From contig NZ_DRFS01000025.1 of assembly GCF_011050415.1 (NCBI RefSeq), positions 62,001 through 126,000 of the forward strand: 64,000 nt of DNA, in the 5' to 3' direction. Shown in pieces: positions 8,566 to 17,313 of the stretch. The notes below the pieces were generated by a model. That model was not told the DNA's origin. It ran no database searches and saw only the letters and a program-made list of their open reading frames with translations. The stretch's first letter is position 1. Each line of letters begins with the position of its first letter. Made by a program: the position numbers and the translations under genes. The stretch comes from Halomonas sp. (lineage in GTDB: Bacteria > Pseudomonadota > Gammaproteobacteria > Pseudomonadales > Halomonadaceae).

Positions 8566-9474
8566 ATGAAGCATCTTCGTTTATTTGAGTACATTGATGC
8601 CGTTGTTAGAGCTGGCTCGATTCGCCGTGCCTCCGAGACGCTTTACATCACACCTTCGGCTCTGGATCGGCGTATTCAGCAAGTCGAGGAAGAGTTAGGC
8701 ACGCAGATTTTTGAGCGCCATGCCAAAGGCATGCGCTTGACCGCAGCGGGAGAGATATTCCTGGATTATGTCAGGCGCCATATGGCGGATCTGGACCGGG
8801 TAAGATCCGAAATTGAGGGTCTTAAAGGATTGCGGAAGGGGCATGTGGCTATCGTGGCAAGCCAGGCTTTAGCACTTAAATTTCTACCTGAGCAGATCAG
8901 GCTATTCAGGAGCCGCTATCCTGGTGTCTCATTTTCTGTTCGTATTGCAGATCGCGGTGAAGCACTGAAATCTCTGATCGCTTTTGAGGCGGATCTAGCC
9001 GTTGTGGTATTTCCCAAAATGAGCTCAGAGGTCATGCAACTGATCATGGTTGCTCAACCGGTGGTTGCCCTTATGTCGGCACTACACCCGCTCGCAGCGC
9101 AGCCTACCGTGCGGCTGAGTGAGTGCCTAAACTACCCACTGGTACTGCCAGACGCGTCATTAGGGGTGCGCGAGTTATTGCAACCTATCTTGATCCGACG
9201 CACCAATAAAGCTCAAATAAGCGCTGAGACAAACTCCTTCGAATTAATGCGGGGGTTGCTACAAGATCAGCGCAGTATCGGCTTTCAGATCGCCATTGGT
9301 ACGCCGGATAGTTTGCAGGAGAGCACCATCATTTCGCGGCCCATCGATGAGAGAGATGTCCCCGCAGCACCGTTGATTTGTGCTCAGCTAAGAGGCCGGA
9401 CGCTATCGGTTGCGGCGGCACGCTTCGCCGATCAACTGACACAACAATTGGATAATATGAATTTATCGGTGTGA
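8566..9474 (+). CDS. LysR-family transcriptional regulator
   Basis: A 302-residue regulator. The N-terminal winged helix-turn-helix (residues 1-60) is clear: GSIRRASETLYITPSALDRR, then EEELGTQIFERHAKGMRLT. The rest is the LysR effector-binding domain. It is divergent from the nine-gene operon at 1-8457 and is the obvious candidate to control it, with the imported compound or a breakdown product as co-inducer. The ATG at 8566 has only a weak GGAA before it. A strong bidirectional terminator follows. Family certain; target and effector inferred. Confidence 0.9.
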   Translation: MKHLRLFEYIDAVVRAGSIRRASETLYITPSALDRRIQQVEEELGTQIFERHAKGMRLTAAGEIFLDYVRRHMADLDRVRSEIEGLKGLRKGHVAIVASQALALKFLPEQIRLFRSRYPGVSFSVRIADRGEALKSLIAFEADLAVVVFPKMSSEVMQLIMVAQPVVALMSALHPLAAQPTVRLSECLNYPLVLPDASLGVRELLQPILIRRTNKAQISAETNSFELMRGLLQDQRSIGFQIAIGTPDSLQESTIISRPIDERDVPAAPLICAQLRGRTLSVAAARFADQLTQQLDNMNLSV

Positions 9475-9520
9475 GAAATGACACTGTTCAACGACTTGTA
9501 AACTAAGGTTACCCAGTACA

Positions 9521-9558
9521 AAAATGCCCCTGCTGGTTTCCCAGCAGGGGCATTTTTT
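9521..9558. terminator. Strong bidirectional terminator between lysR and suhB
   Basis: A perfect 16-bp stem (AAAATGCCCCTGCTGG with its complement) closes on a TTTC loop at 9537-9540. It has a T tract on the plus side and, by symmetry, on the minus side. It serves both convergent genes. Confidence 0.93.
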
Positions 9559-9597
9559 ATTCACTGTTTATAAGCGGCTGTTGCTTAGCAGAGCACC

Positions 9598-10392
9598 TTA
9601 AAAGTGCGGCGCCAGCTGCTTGATCAGCGCTTTATAGAGGCGCGGGCCTGCGGCCATTAACGGCCCTTCAACCTGAACGCTTGGCTGACCGTCGGGGGTT
9701 CCCATTAGCGCGCCCGCCTCTTTTAAGAACAGCGTTCCCACCTGCATATCCTGCTCTTCCAGTCCCAGCACAAAGGCACTGTCGACACGGCCACAGGCGA
9801 GCTCACACATATCCAGCAGACCACAGCCAGACGCCAGTAGCGTTTCAACTTGTGGGGCCAGTTGCTGTGCAATAGTTAAGTAGGCAGGAAGATGACGGGG
9901 GCGCAGCCACACTTCCGGTAGGCTCATCGCCATACGCGTGCCACTGATGGCGGTGGGCTTACTTACGCGCATACGCTTGTCGTTGTGCTGGGCGCCGCGA
10001 CCGCGGCTGGCAATATACTCATCATCGGCGAACGGGCAGATAATCACCGCGTGCTCGGGACGACCTTTAATAAGACACACCACTGAGAGTGCAAAGCCCT
10101 TACCGGCAACGGCTAAATTGGAGTAGCCGTGCATCGGTTCAATTTTCCAGACGATATCCTTACCTTCGCCTTCACCCGCTCGGTGCGGCGTAAAACGACC
10201 AGTAACACCGTGCTGGGGATAACCGCGTTCCAACTGTTGAACAATCGTCGCTTCGGCCTTGCGCGCTGTCTCATCGAGCAGACGGTCAAGGTTAAATTCT
10301 TCGTGTGCGTTTTCAATACGTTCGCGAACACGTAGGAAGTGTTCCACAGCGCCACGTGCAGCACGCAGCGTAAATTGGACCATCGGATTCAT
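9598..10392 (-). CDS. suhB: SuhB, inositol-monophosphatase fold with degraded metal site
   Basis: A 264-residue protein aligned along its whole length with E. coli SuhB (start MNPMVQFTLRAARGA, YPQH near 58, AVSIAV-like FALSVV near 100, ACGRVD near 200, KEAGAL near 222). In E. coli SuhB has phosphatase activity and is also part of the rRNA antitermination complex with NusA, NusB/E and NusG. Here the phosphatase metal ligands are mostly gone: the DPLDGT motif reads EPMHGY (85-90), the EE-x-G glutamate is absent, and only the aspartate at 215 (PWD replaced by EQD) remains. This argues for a protein kept for RNA-polymerase or ribosome-related work rather than catalysis. Place beside trmJ and the isc locus is conserved in gammaproteobacteria. 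Confidence 0.85.
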   Translation of the reverse strand: MNPMVQFTLRAARGAVEHFLRVRERIENAHEEFNLDRLLDETARKAEATIVQQLERGYPQHGVTGRFTPHRAGEGEGKDIVWKIEPMHGYSNLAVAGKGFALSVVCLIKGRPEHAVIICPFADDEYIASRGRGAQHNDKRMRVSKPTAISGTRMAMSLPEVWLRPRHLPAYLTIAQQLAPQVETLLASGCGLLDMCELACGRVDSAFVLGLEEQDMQVGTLFLKEAGALMGTPDGQPSVQVEGPLMAAGPRLYKALIKQLAPHF

Positions 10393-10583
10393 GGTTGGGC
10401 CTTGTCACAGTGATGTTAAAGAACGTGATGCTTAAGAACGTGTATCTAGCTGCACTTGGCAGCGTTTGGCGGGCAATTCTAGCAGACCGCTCTCTGGCAT
10501 GCCATCGACTCATGATAGACTGCGCGTTTTACGCCTTAATGATCACTTGCTCTTTTGCAGAGCCTTATTCACCGAGCCCTATC

Positions 10584-11342
10584 ATGCTTGAGCGCATTCG
10601 CATTGTTTTAATCGGCACCAGCCACCCTGGCAACATCGGCGGCGTGGCACGCGCCATGCACAATATGGGCTTGGCAGATTTAGCCCTTGTCGCCCCCCGC
10701 TGCGAGATGATTACTCAGGACAGCATTTCCCGCGCATCCGGCGCTGATCACCTGCTGCATCAAGCCCATGTGTACACCACCCTAGAAGAAGCGGTGGCCG
10801 ACTGCACGCTGGCGGTGGGCGCTAGTGCTCGCTCGCGTACTCTGCCGTGGCCCATGCTGTCGCCCAGGGAATTAGCTGACCGCCTGCCTGCTGAGTGTCA
10901 GCCTGAAGCAGCACGCGTAGCGCTGGTGTTTGGTCGGGAGGATAGCGGCCTCACCAATGCAGAACTGCAACGCTGTCATGCCCACGTGCATATTCCTACC
11001 AATGCCGATTTCAGCTCGCTTAATTTGGCCGCAGCGGTACAGGTGCTGGCCTATGAGTGCAGGATGGCGTGGCTGGGCCAAGCCAACCTAGACAAAACCG
11101 CCGCCTCAACACTGCCAAGTGACAACGAAGCGCTGTCGACACATGCAGAACTAGAGCACTATTTTGAGCATTTAGAGCGCACATTGATAGCGATTGATTT
11201 TCACGACCCCGCACAGCCGCGGCAATTAATGGCGAGACTGCGCCGTTTATATTTGCGTGCCCGGCCAGAGCGCATGGAAATGAATATTTTACGCGGAATC
11301 TTATCGGCAACGGAAAAAGCGGCCCATCGCAAGCAGCCTTAG
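10584..11342 (+). CDS. trmJ: tRNA (cytidine/uridine-2'-O-)-methyltransferase TrmJ
   Basis: A 252-residue SPOUT methyltransferase that methylates the ribose of nucleotide 32 in the tRNA anticodon loop. The opening MLERIRIVLIGTSHPGNIGG and the knot segment VFGREDSGLTNAEL (S-adenosylmethionine site) match the family. The ATG at 10584 aligns with the E. coli start; a longer frame back to 10395 is not supported. It is divergent from suhB across about 190 bases and is followed by cysE and iscR, the usual order. Confidence 0.92.
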   Translation: MLERIRIVLIGTSHPGNIGGVARAMHNMGLADLALVAPRCEMITQDSISRASGADHLLHQAHVYTTLEEAVADCTLAVGASARSRTLPWPMLSPRELADRLPAECQPEAARVALVFGREDSGLTNAELQRCHAHVHIPTNADFSSLNLAAAVQVLAYECRMAWLGQANLDKTAASTLPSDNEALSTHAELEHYFEHLERTLIAIDFHDPAQPRQLMARLRRLYLRARPERMEMNILRGILSATEKAAHRKQP

Positions 11343-11378
11343 CGAGACCCGCTGGATGAGGCTGAATAGCCTAAACTT

Positions 11379-11405
11379 GAAGTTGATGCTGCGCGCCCCA
11401 ACTTC
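11379..11405 (+). terminator. Possible weak hairpin after trmJ
   Basis: GAAGTTG (11379-11385) pairs with CAACTTC (11399-11405) across a 13-base loop. No T tract follows, so termination is doubtful. Confidence 0.3.
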
Positions 11406-11432
11406 GCTATTCTGCTAACGTCACTCCACTGC

Positions 11433-11463
11433 TGAAATATCAATAGCGCGTTCTGATATTTCA
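11433..11463. promoter_or_regulatory. Perfect inverted repeat upstream of cysE, candidate operator
   Basis: TGAAATATCA (11433-11442) and its exact complement TGATATTTCA (11454-11463) lie 11 bases apart, so the half-site centres are 21 bases apart, two helical turns on the same DNA face. It ends 38 bases before the cysE ATG. The lack of a T tract argues against a terminator. The cognate regulator is unknown. Confidence 0.5.
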
Positions 11464-11501
11464 ACCGTTAGACGCCGCCCTTTAACGCCAAGGAACACCT
11501 C

Positions 11502-12377
11502 ATGTTTCAACGTCTACGTGAAGACATTAACAGCGTATTTGACCGCGACCCCGCCGCACGTAACTTTCTTGAGGTGCTGACCAATTACCCTGGCCTGCAC
11601 GCCCTGCTGCTGCATCGCTGCGGCCACTGGCTGTGGAAGAAAAACTTAAAGTGGCTAGCGCGCACGCTGTCGACGTTTTCACGCTGGCTTACCGGTATTG
11701 AAATTCACCCAGGTGCCACAATAGGTCGACGGTTCTTTATCGATCACGGCATGGGGGTGGTGATTGGAGAAACTGCCCAGGTGGGCAACAACGTCACGCT
11801 GTATCAGGGCGTCACTCTGGGCGGCACCAGTTGGAATAAAGGCAAACGCCACCCCACACTCGAAGATGGCGTGATTGTCGGAGCAGGCGCCAAAATATTG
11901 GGCCCTTTCACCGTCGGTGCCGGAGCCAAAATCGGCTCTAACGCAGTGGTCACTAAAGAAGTGCCGCCTGGGGCAACGGTCGTCGGCATTCCCGGCAAAA
12001 TTGTCAAACGTGCCGATCCGGATGTAGAAGAAGCATTGGACGTCGATCCCGCCCGGCGTGAAGCCATTTGCCAGAAATTTGGCTTTGATGCCTACGGCGT
12101 TAGCCAGGATATGCCCGACCCTGTCGCGCGCTCCATGCAGGCGATGCTCGATCATATGCACGCCGTGGATGAACGTATTGAGCGCATGTGCTCCACCCTG
12201 CGTAAGCTAGATGCCAACTACCGCGACGGGCAATTGCCCGCGCTGCGCGACGAAGACTTTGCCGACATTCTGGATGAGCACGACACCGGCTGCCCCGGCG
12301 TTGGCAAGCACTCGGTAGCAGCGCCGACCGCCGAAGCAACTAGCGAGCAAGAAACGTTACCACCGCGTAATGGTTGA
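11502..12377 (+). CDS. cysE: Serine O-acetyltransferase (CysE/EpsC type)
   Basis: A 291-residue enzyme that acetylates serine with acetyl-CoA to give O-acetylserine, the carbon acceptor for cysteine synthesis. It has a short helical N-terminus and then a left-handed hexapeptide-repeat helix (about residues 65-170: [46 protein letters not shown]). The catalytic histidine lies in [13 protein letters not shown]-terminal extension of about 110 residues, rich in Glu and Asp, is longer than in compact EpsC enzymes. Its place just before iscR is conserved in Azotobacter and Pseudomonas and suits a supply of cysteine for the desulfurase. Confidence 0.93.
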   Translation: MFQRLREDINSVFDRDPAARNFLEVLTNYPGLHALLLHRCGHWLWKKNLKWLARTLSTFSRWLTGIEIHPGATIGRRFFIDHGMGVVIGETAQVGNNVTLYQGVTLGGTSWNKGKRHPTLEDGVIVGAGAKILGPFTVGAGAKIGSNAVVTKEVPPGATVVGIPGKIVKRADPDVEEALDVDPARREAICQKFGFDAYGVSQDMPDPVARSMQAMLDHMHAVDERIERMCSTLRKLDANYRDGQLPALRDEDFADILDEHDTGCPGVGKHSVAAPTAEATSEQETLPPRNG

Positions 12378-12455
12378 CCAAAGCACTCAGGTTTTCCCAT
12401 AATGGCGACACATTTGCCGTTAGTACGCTGAGGGTTCAGCGTCGAGGGGCTTGCC

Positions 12456-12923
12456 ATGCGCTTGACCACCAAAGGCCGTTACGCCGTTACCGCCATGCTC
12501 GATTTGGCGATGCATACCCATAATGGCCCGACTAGCTTAAGCGATATCTCCCAGCGCCAAGAGATATCGCTCTCCTATTTAGAGCAGCTGTTTGCTCGCC
12601 TGCGCCGTGCAGGATTGGTTAATAGCGTGCGTGGTCCAGGCGGCGGCTATCTGCTTTCTCAGCCTGCAGACGAAATTAGCGTGTCAAAGGTGATCGATGC
12701 AGTGAATGAAAGCGTTGATGCCACACGCTGCCAGGGTCTTTCCGACTGCCAACAGGGCGACACCTGCCTGACCCATCACTTATGGTGCGAGCTCTCTGTG
12801 CAGATACGCCACTTTCTGGACGATATGACGCTTGCACAACTGATGCTCCGCCCTGATGTCATAAGAATTGCATCACGGCAAAAACAGCGTGCTGAAGCAG
12901 GCATACTCGCTTCTTCACCTTGA
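12456..12923 (+). CDS. iscR: Iron-sulfur cluster regulator IscR
   Basis: A 155-residue Rrf2-family repressor/activator. It has an N-terminal winged helix ([17 protein letters not shown] at the start, [16 protein letters not shown] near 40) and three cluster-binding cysteines C92, C98 and C104 with the exact C-x5-C-x5-C spacing of E. coli IscR. Holo-IscR normally represses its own operon. GAGGGG precedes the ATG. I could not pick out a convincing IscR box in the 78 bases upstream. It heads a reduced operon of iscR, iscS and iscA. Confidence 0.94.
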   Translation: MRLTTKGRYAVTAMLDLAMHTHNGPTSLSDISQRQEISLSYLEQLFARLRRAGLVNSVRGPGGGYLLSQPADEISVSKVIDAVNESVDATRCQGLSDCQQGDTCLTHHLWCELSVQIRHFLDDMTLAQLMLRPDVIRIASRQKQRAEAGILASSP

Positions 12924-12979
12924 GCTAACTTACAGCCATCTCACACACGAATGCACTGATAAACCGCCGGACGTTAACG

Positions 12980-14164
12980 ATGACCACTCCCTCGCTGCCG
13001 ATCTACCTGGATTACGCCGCTACCACGCCGGTTGATGTACGCGCGGCGGAGGTGATGCAGCGCTACCTAACGGTTGACCAGTTGTTTGCTAACCCTGCCT
13101 CGCGCAGCCATATGCTGGGCTGGCAGGCGGAACAGGTGATTGAACTGGCACGCCGCCAAGTGGCCGACACCATTGGTGCCGACCCAAGGGAGATCGTGTG
13201 GACCAGCGGGGCGACCGAGGCAGACAATTTAGCGCTAACGGGTTTTATGCGCGCCAACCGTGAGCGGGGCATGCACATGGTGACCTCTACGATTGAGCAC
13301 AAAGCCATCGTGGATACCGCTCATGCGCTGGAAAAAGAGGGCTTTGAGGTCACTTGGCTCACGCCCGGACGCGACGGCTGCATTCAGCCTGAGCAGCTAC
13401 GCACGGCGATGCGTGACGACACGGTGCTGGTCTCGCTAATGGCGGTTCACAACGAGCTAGGCAGTATCAACGATATTGCGGCCCTGGCAGAGGTCGCCCA
13501 TGCGTTTGGTGCAGCATTTCACACCGATGCCGCTCAGGCGGTTGGGCGTATTCCTTTAGACGTGGTGGCCCAACAGATTGACCTGATGTCGCTCTCAGCA
13601 CATAAAACCTATGGCCCCAAAGGCGTAGGAGCACTGTATGTGAAGCGCCACCCAGATATTCGCGTCGAGGCACTGATTCACGGCGGCGGTCATGAGCGTG
13701 GCATGCGTTCCGGCACCCTGCCGACGCATCAAATTGCCGGCATGGGTGAAGCTTTTGCCGTCATGCAGCAAGAACATGAAACCGACAACGCCCATATCAA
13801 GCAGTTACAGCAACGCTTTTTACACGGACTTGAAGGCGTCGAAGGTATTTTTGCCAATACCCCGCTGGATCGCGATTTTAAGCGCGTGGTACCTAATATT
13901 CTTAACCTGGCGTTTGAGGGTGTCGACGGCGAGTCGCTGCTAATGGCTCTCCGTGACGTAGCAGTCTCGACCGGGTCGGCGTGTAACTCAGCAAGCGTCG
14001 ACCCCTCTTACGTATTGCTCGGCATTGGCACGCCGCGCTCGCTTGCGCTCTCATCGCTGCGCTTTAGCTTTGGCCGTTTTACTACCGAAGCCGACATTGA
14101 TCATGCGTTAACGCTCATACGCCACGCGGTGAACGGCTTACGTTCACCGCCACGCAATTCTTAA
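12980..14164 (+). CDS. iscS: Cysteine desulfurase IscS with truncated C-terminus
   Basis: A 394-residue PLP enzyme that takes sulfur from cysteine as a persulfide. Visible are the N-terminal YLDYAATTPVD, the PLP lysine in LSAHKTYGPKG, and the mobile-loop cysteine in STGSACNSASVDPSYVL. The protein ends at GLRSPPRNS just after the RFTTEADIDHAL helix. E. coli IscS has roughly 19 further residues (a WEMY...EWAHH tail) that help bind the scaffold IscU; they are missing here, as is the iscU gene. The enzyme probably still feeds sulfur to tRNA thiolation, cofactors or another scaffold. Confidence 0.93.
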   Translation: MTTPSLPIYLDYAATTPVDVRAAEVMQRYLTVDQLFANPASRSHMLGWQAEQVIELARRQVADTIGADPREIVWTSGATEADNLALTGFMRANRERGMHMVTSTIEHKAIVDTAHALEKEGFEVTWLTPGRDGCIQPEQLRTAMRDDTVLVSLMAVHNELGSINDIAALAEVAHAFGAAFHTDAAQAVGRIPLDVVAQQIDLMSLSAHKTYGPKGVGALYVKRHPDIRVEALIHGGGHERGMRSGTLPTHQIAGMGEAFAVMQQEHETDNAHIKQLQQRFLHGLEGVEGIFANTPLDRDFKRVVPNILNLAFEGVDGESLLMALRDVAVSTGSACNSASVDPSYVLLGIGTPRSLALSSLRFSFGRFTTEADIDHALTLIRHAVNGLRSPPRNS

Positions 14165-14177
14165 GGGAGGATGCCAT

Positions 14178-14504
14178 ATGGCAACACTCAATATTACACC
14201 GGCTGCTGCACAACAGATCCGTCATGTACTTGACGAGCGTGGACAAGGTCTTGGCCTGCGGGTCTCGGTTAAGCCAAGCGGCTGCTCAGGCTTCAGCTAC
14301 GTGCTTGATTTTGCAGACACTGTCAGCGACGAAGAAGTGCATTTTGAAGCTCATGGGGCCAGCGTTTATGTGGCTCCTGATGCGGTCGAGATGCTCAACG
14401 GCAGTGAAGTGGATTACGTCAGCGAAGGACTCAATCGCTTTTTCCGCTTCAATAATCCCAATGTGAAAGATGAATGCGGCTGCGGCGAGAGCTTTACCGT
14501 ATAA
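14178..14504 (+). CDS. iscA: A-type iron-sulfur carrier IscA
   Basis: A 108-residue carrier with the three ligand cysteines: one in KPSGCSGFSY (about residue 37) and two in the C-terminal DECGCGESF. The NPNVKDECGCGESF ending is the IscA form rather than ErpA. It passes or repairs iron-sulfur clusters. A strong GGGAGG precedes the ATG, 13 bases after iscS. In the standard isc operon, iscU lies between iscS and iscA; here nothing does. Confidence 0.92.
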   Translation: MATLNITPAAAQQIRHVLDERGQGLGLRVSVKPSGCSGFSYVLDFADTVSDEEVHFEAHGASVYVAPDAVEMLNGSEVDYVSEGLNRFFRFNNPNVKDECGCGESFTV

Positions 14505-14532
14505 GCTTGACGCTTTCAGGTTTCATCACCGG

Positions 14533-14561
14533 TATTCATCCCCCGGCTTAAGCGCTATAAT
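14533..14561 (+). promoter_or_regulatory. Candidate promoter upstream of ndk
   Basis: A consensus TATAAT -10 lies at 14556-14561, with a poor -35 (TATTCA, 14533-14538) at 17-base spacing. A transcript would start near 14568, leaving a long leader of about 130 bases before ndk. Confidence 0.55.
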
Positions 14562-14636
14562 CGCGCCCTTGAAGAGTCGCGACGAGGCAGCCGGCGTATT
14601 CGCTGCCTGAAGCGCTCTAACTGAATTATTTTCTGA

Positions 14637-14667
14637 GCCGCCACGGCTTTCTGTGGCGGCAGTTTTT
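14637..14667 (+). terminator. Intrinsic terminator in the iscA-ndk gap
   Basis: GCCGCCACGG (14637-14646) pairs with CTGTGGCGGC (14651-14660) over a CTTT loop, followed by AGTTTTT. It lies about 70 bases downstream of the predicted start at 14568 and 30 bases before the ndk ATG. It may end the isc transcript, bound a small RNA, or attenuate ndk. Confidence 0.72.
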
Positions 14668-14698
14668 GCTTAACCCTTTTTTAAGGAGACCATTTTAC

Positions 14699-15124
14699 AT
14701 GGCTACTGAACGCACTCTTTCTATTATCAAGCCTGATGCTGTTGCCAAGAATGCTATTGGTGAGATTATCGCTCGCTTTGAAAAAGCTGGCCTAAACGTT
14801 GTTGCCGCGAAAATGGTTCATCTTTCTGAAGAGAAAGCGGGCGGCTTCTACGCAGAACACAAAGAGCGTCCGTTCTTTAAAGACCTGGTTGGCTTCATGA
14901 CCTCTGGCCCGGTGGTAGTTCAAGTGCTTGAAGGTGAAGGCGCCATCGCCAAAAACCGCGATCTAATGGGCGCTACTAACCCGAAAGAAGCGGCTCCTGG
15001 CACTATTCGTGCAGATTTTGCGGAAACAATCGACGCCAATGCTGTCCATGGTTCTGATTCTCCGGAAAGCGCTGAGCGCGAAATTAGTTACTTCTTTGGC
15101 AACGACGAAATCTGCCCGCGCTAA
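14699..15124 (+). CDS. ndk: Nucleoside diphosphate kinase
   Basis: A 141-residue enzyme that balances nucleoside triphosphates by phosphate transfer from ATP through a phosphohistidine. The catalytic His is in [16 protein letters not shown], the family signature; the N-terminus [12 protein letters not shown] is also typical. The ATG at 14699 follows AAGGAG; a longer frame back to 14666 is not supported. ndk next to rlmN and pilF is the standard gammaproteobacterial order. Confidence 0.96.
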   Translation: MATERTLSIIKPDAVAKNAIGEIIARFEKAGLNVVAAKMVHLSEEKAGGFYAEHKERPFFKDLVGFMTSGPVVVQVLEGEGAIAKNRDLMGATNPKEAAPGTIRADFAETIDANAVHGSDSPESAEREISYFFGNDEICPR

Positions 15125-15173
15125 GCCTATACGTTAGCGCCGCGCCGTCTCAACTTTCGTTGCCGGCCATTTT

Positions 15174-15198
15174 GCGGGGGTTAAGCCCCCGCCCCTTT
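15174..15198 (+). terminator. GC-rich hairpin between ndk and rlmN
   Basis: GCGGGGG (15174-15180) pairs with CCCCCGC (15186-15192) over a short loop, followed by CCCCTTTCTT. The tract is weak, so partial termination is likely. Confidence 0.5.
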
Positions 15199-15215
15199 CT
15201 TGAACGCTGACCGCC

Positions 15216-16415
15216 ATGACCACCAATGTAGCCCAACATACGCCCGCCCCACGCACTGACGCCGAGAGTTCAGACGCCGCCACCACGCCTGCAGCAAAAG
15301 CGACGCCTGAACGTCAAAACCTGCTTGGTATGTCACGTGAGCAGATGGAAGCCTTCTTTTTATCAATCGGTGAAAAGAAGTTTCGTGCCGCCCAATTGAT
15401 GAAGTGGATTCACCAGGAAGGCAGCGATGATTTTGCTGCCATGACGAATCTCTCCAAACCGCTACGTGAAAAACTGGCACGGGTAGCTGAAATTCGTGGC
15501 CCGGCGGTCATTTACGAAGGTACTTCCAGCGACGGCACGCGCAAATGGGTGCTGGAAGTGGAAGATGGCAGTTACGTAGAAACGGTATTGATCCCAGCAG
15601 AGAACGGCAAGCGCCGCACGCTATGCGTCTCTTCTCAAGTCGGCTGCTCGCTGGACTGCAGCTTCTGCTCCACCGGCAAACAGGGTTTTCAGCGCAACTT
15701 AACTGCTGCTGAAATTATCGGCCAGGTATGGGTTGCACAGCGTAGCGTTGGCCCGCGCCGCGACACGGCTAATCGCCCTGTGACCAACGTTGTCATGATG
15801 GGCATGGGCGAACCACTGCTCAACTTTGACAACGTTGTACCGGCCATGAAGCTGATGCTTGATGACAACGGCTACGGCCTGTCCAAGCGTCGTGTAACGC
15901 TATCGACGTCTGGCGTCGTGCCGATGATCGACAAGCTGGGCGATGAGATGGATGTCAGTTTGGCGATTTCGCTGCACGCGTCTACAGATGAGTTGCGCAA
16001 TACGCTGGTGCCCATCAACCGCAAATATAATATTCGCGCTTTGTTGGACGCCTGCCACCGCTACTTATCTAAATGCCCGGTTAATCGTCAAATCACTATT
16101 GAGTACACGTTGATCAAAGACATTAATGATCAACAGGAGCACGCCGAGCAGTTAGCCGCATTGCTGAAAGAACTGCCATGTAAAATAAATTTGATACCGT
16201 TTAATCCGTTCCCTAATTCTGGGTATGAAAAGCCGTCTCGTAACCAAGTCATGCGCTTCCAGCAGTGGCTTTACGATTTAGGCTATACCGCGACCGTGAG
16301 AACCACGCGTGGTGAGGATATTGATGCTGCCTGTGGTCAATTGGTCGGCCGTGTTAAAGACCGCACCAAACGCAGCGCACGTTATATCCAGTCTGTACAG
16401 CTTGATGCCGACTAA
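15216..16415 (+). CDS. rlmN: Dual-specificity RNA methyltransferase RlmN
   Basis: A 399-residue radical-SAM enzyme that methylates C2 of A2503 in 23S rRNA and A37 in some tRNAs. The cluster motif [14 protein letters not shown] (C-x3-C-x2-C) is near residue 145, and MGMGEPLLN and the C-terminal [15 protein letters not shown] with the second catalytic cysteine are present. The first 32 residues are a Thr/Ala-rich extension absent from E. coli; a later start around [10 protein letters not shown] is possible, as the ribosome site before 15216 is weak. Confidence 0.93.
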   Translation: MTTNVAQHTPAPRTDAESSDAATTPAAKATPERQNLLGMSREQMEAFFLSIGEKKFRAAQLMKWIHQEGSDDFAAMTNLSKPLREKLARVAEIRGPAVIYEGTSSDGTRKWVLEVEDGSYVETVLIPAENGKRRTLCVSSQVGCSLDCSFCSTGKQGFQRNLTAAEIIGQVWVAQRSVGPRRDTANRPVTNVVMMGMGEPLLNFDNVVPAMKLMLDDNGYGLSKRRVTLSTSGVVPMIDKLGDEMDVSLAISLHASTDELRNTLVPINRKYNIRALLDACHRYLSKCPVNRQITIEYTLIKDINDQQEHAEQLAALLKELPCKINLIPFNPFPNSGYEKPSRNQVMRFQQWLYDLGYTATVRTTRGEDIDAACGQLVGRVKDRTKRSARYIQSVQLDAD

Positions 16416-16531
16416 GGTGGTAGATAGAAAACAGGGCTTATCTTGACTTACGCCTAGCACGGCGCTTTGATGGACACGGTTTTCATTTAGCATTTGGTTA
16501 GCAGTTGGACGTTCACCACAAGAGGATTTAC

Positions 16532-17266
16532 ATGATCGCTCACCGCAGGCGCCAACACCCCAATAGGGTGCCCATGCTTACCGTGCTTATCGGTAGCCTG
16601 TGGCTAGCCGGCTGTGCCTCTTCTAGTACGTTCACACCGCAAGCGAATCCAGCGGCAGCCGACGCCTATACTCAGCTTGGCGTCGCCTACTTGGAGCGCG
16701 ACAACTTACCCCGTGCGTTAAACGCATTGGATCGGGCCATTGAAATTGCGCCACGGCATGCAGAGGCGCTTCAAGCACTGGCGCTGGTTTATCAACAGCA
16801 GGGGGAATATGCGCTTGCTGATGACTATTTTCAGCAAGCGGTTACCGCTGAGCCCGACTTTACCCGCGCTCGTAATAATTACGCCGCGTTTTTATATGGA
16901 CGGGGGCAGTTTGACGCCGCCTGTGAACAGTTAGAAATCGCATCTCAGGATGCCCAATATGCCAATCGTGCCCAGCTATTTGCTAATTTAGGGCAGTGCT
17001 ATGTGGCATTGGAAGAATTTGATAAAGCGCGTGCTCGATTGCAACGTGCTCAGAGTATTGATCCGCGTAATGCACGCGGCTATTTAATGTTAGCTGAACT
17101 CGAATATTCGCAGGGCAATTACCCTCAGGCCTGGGCACCACTGCAAAACTATTTACAGCTCGCAGAGCCCGACCGAGCAGCGTTGGAGATGGCGGTTGAT
17201 ATCGCCCATGCCCGCGGCGACCATAGTTTGGCCGCTGAATACCAACGCCTGCTCGGCACTAACTGA
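16532..17266 (+). CDS. pilF: Type IV pilus biogenesis lipoprotein PilF (PilW), TPR repeats
   Basis: A 244-residue lipoprotein with the lipobox LAGC (C28), then about six tetratricopeptide repeats (for example AYLERDNLPRALNALDRAIE and YFQQAVTAEPDFTRARNNYA). In Pseudomonas and Neisseria it is the pilotin that places the PilQ secretin in the outer membrane. The ATG at 16532 follows AGAGGA. Its place between rlmN and rodZ is conserved and may remain where type IV pili are absent, so pilus function is not proven here. Confidence 0.88.
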   Translation: MIAHRRRQHPNRVPMLTVLIGSLWLAGCASSSTFTPQANPAAADAYTQLGVAYLERDNLPRALNALDRAIEIAPRHAEALQALALVYQQQGEYALADDYFQQAVTAEPDFTRARNNYAAFLYGRGQFDAACEQLEIASQDAQYANRAQLFANLGQCYVALEEFDKARARLQRAQSIDPRNARGYLMLAELEYSQGNYPQAWAPLQNYLQLAEPDRAALEMAVDIAHARGDHSLAAEYQRLLGTN

Positions 17267-17313
17267 CTGATTGACGCCCTGATCACCGCTTATTTAATGA
17301 AGGATGCTCAGCC

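Noticed and set aside
14505..14698. A tRNA gene in the iscA-ndk gap
   Set aside because: The hairpins do not form a cloverleaf; there is no T-loop GTTCRA motif or CCA end.
15181..15480. Minus-strand frame over the ndk-rlmN gap
   Set aside because: It overlaps the rlmN start, has no recognisable domain and lies across a hairpin.
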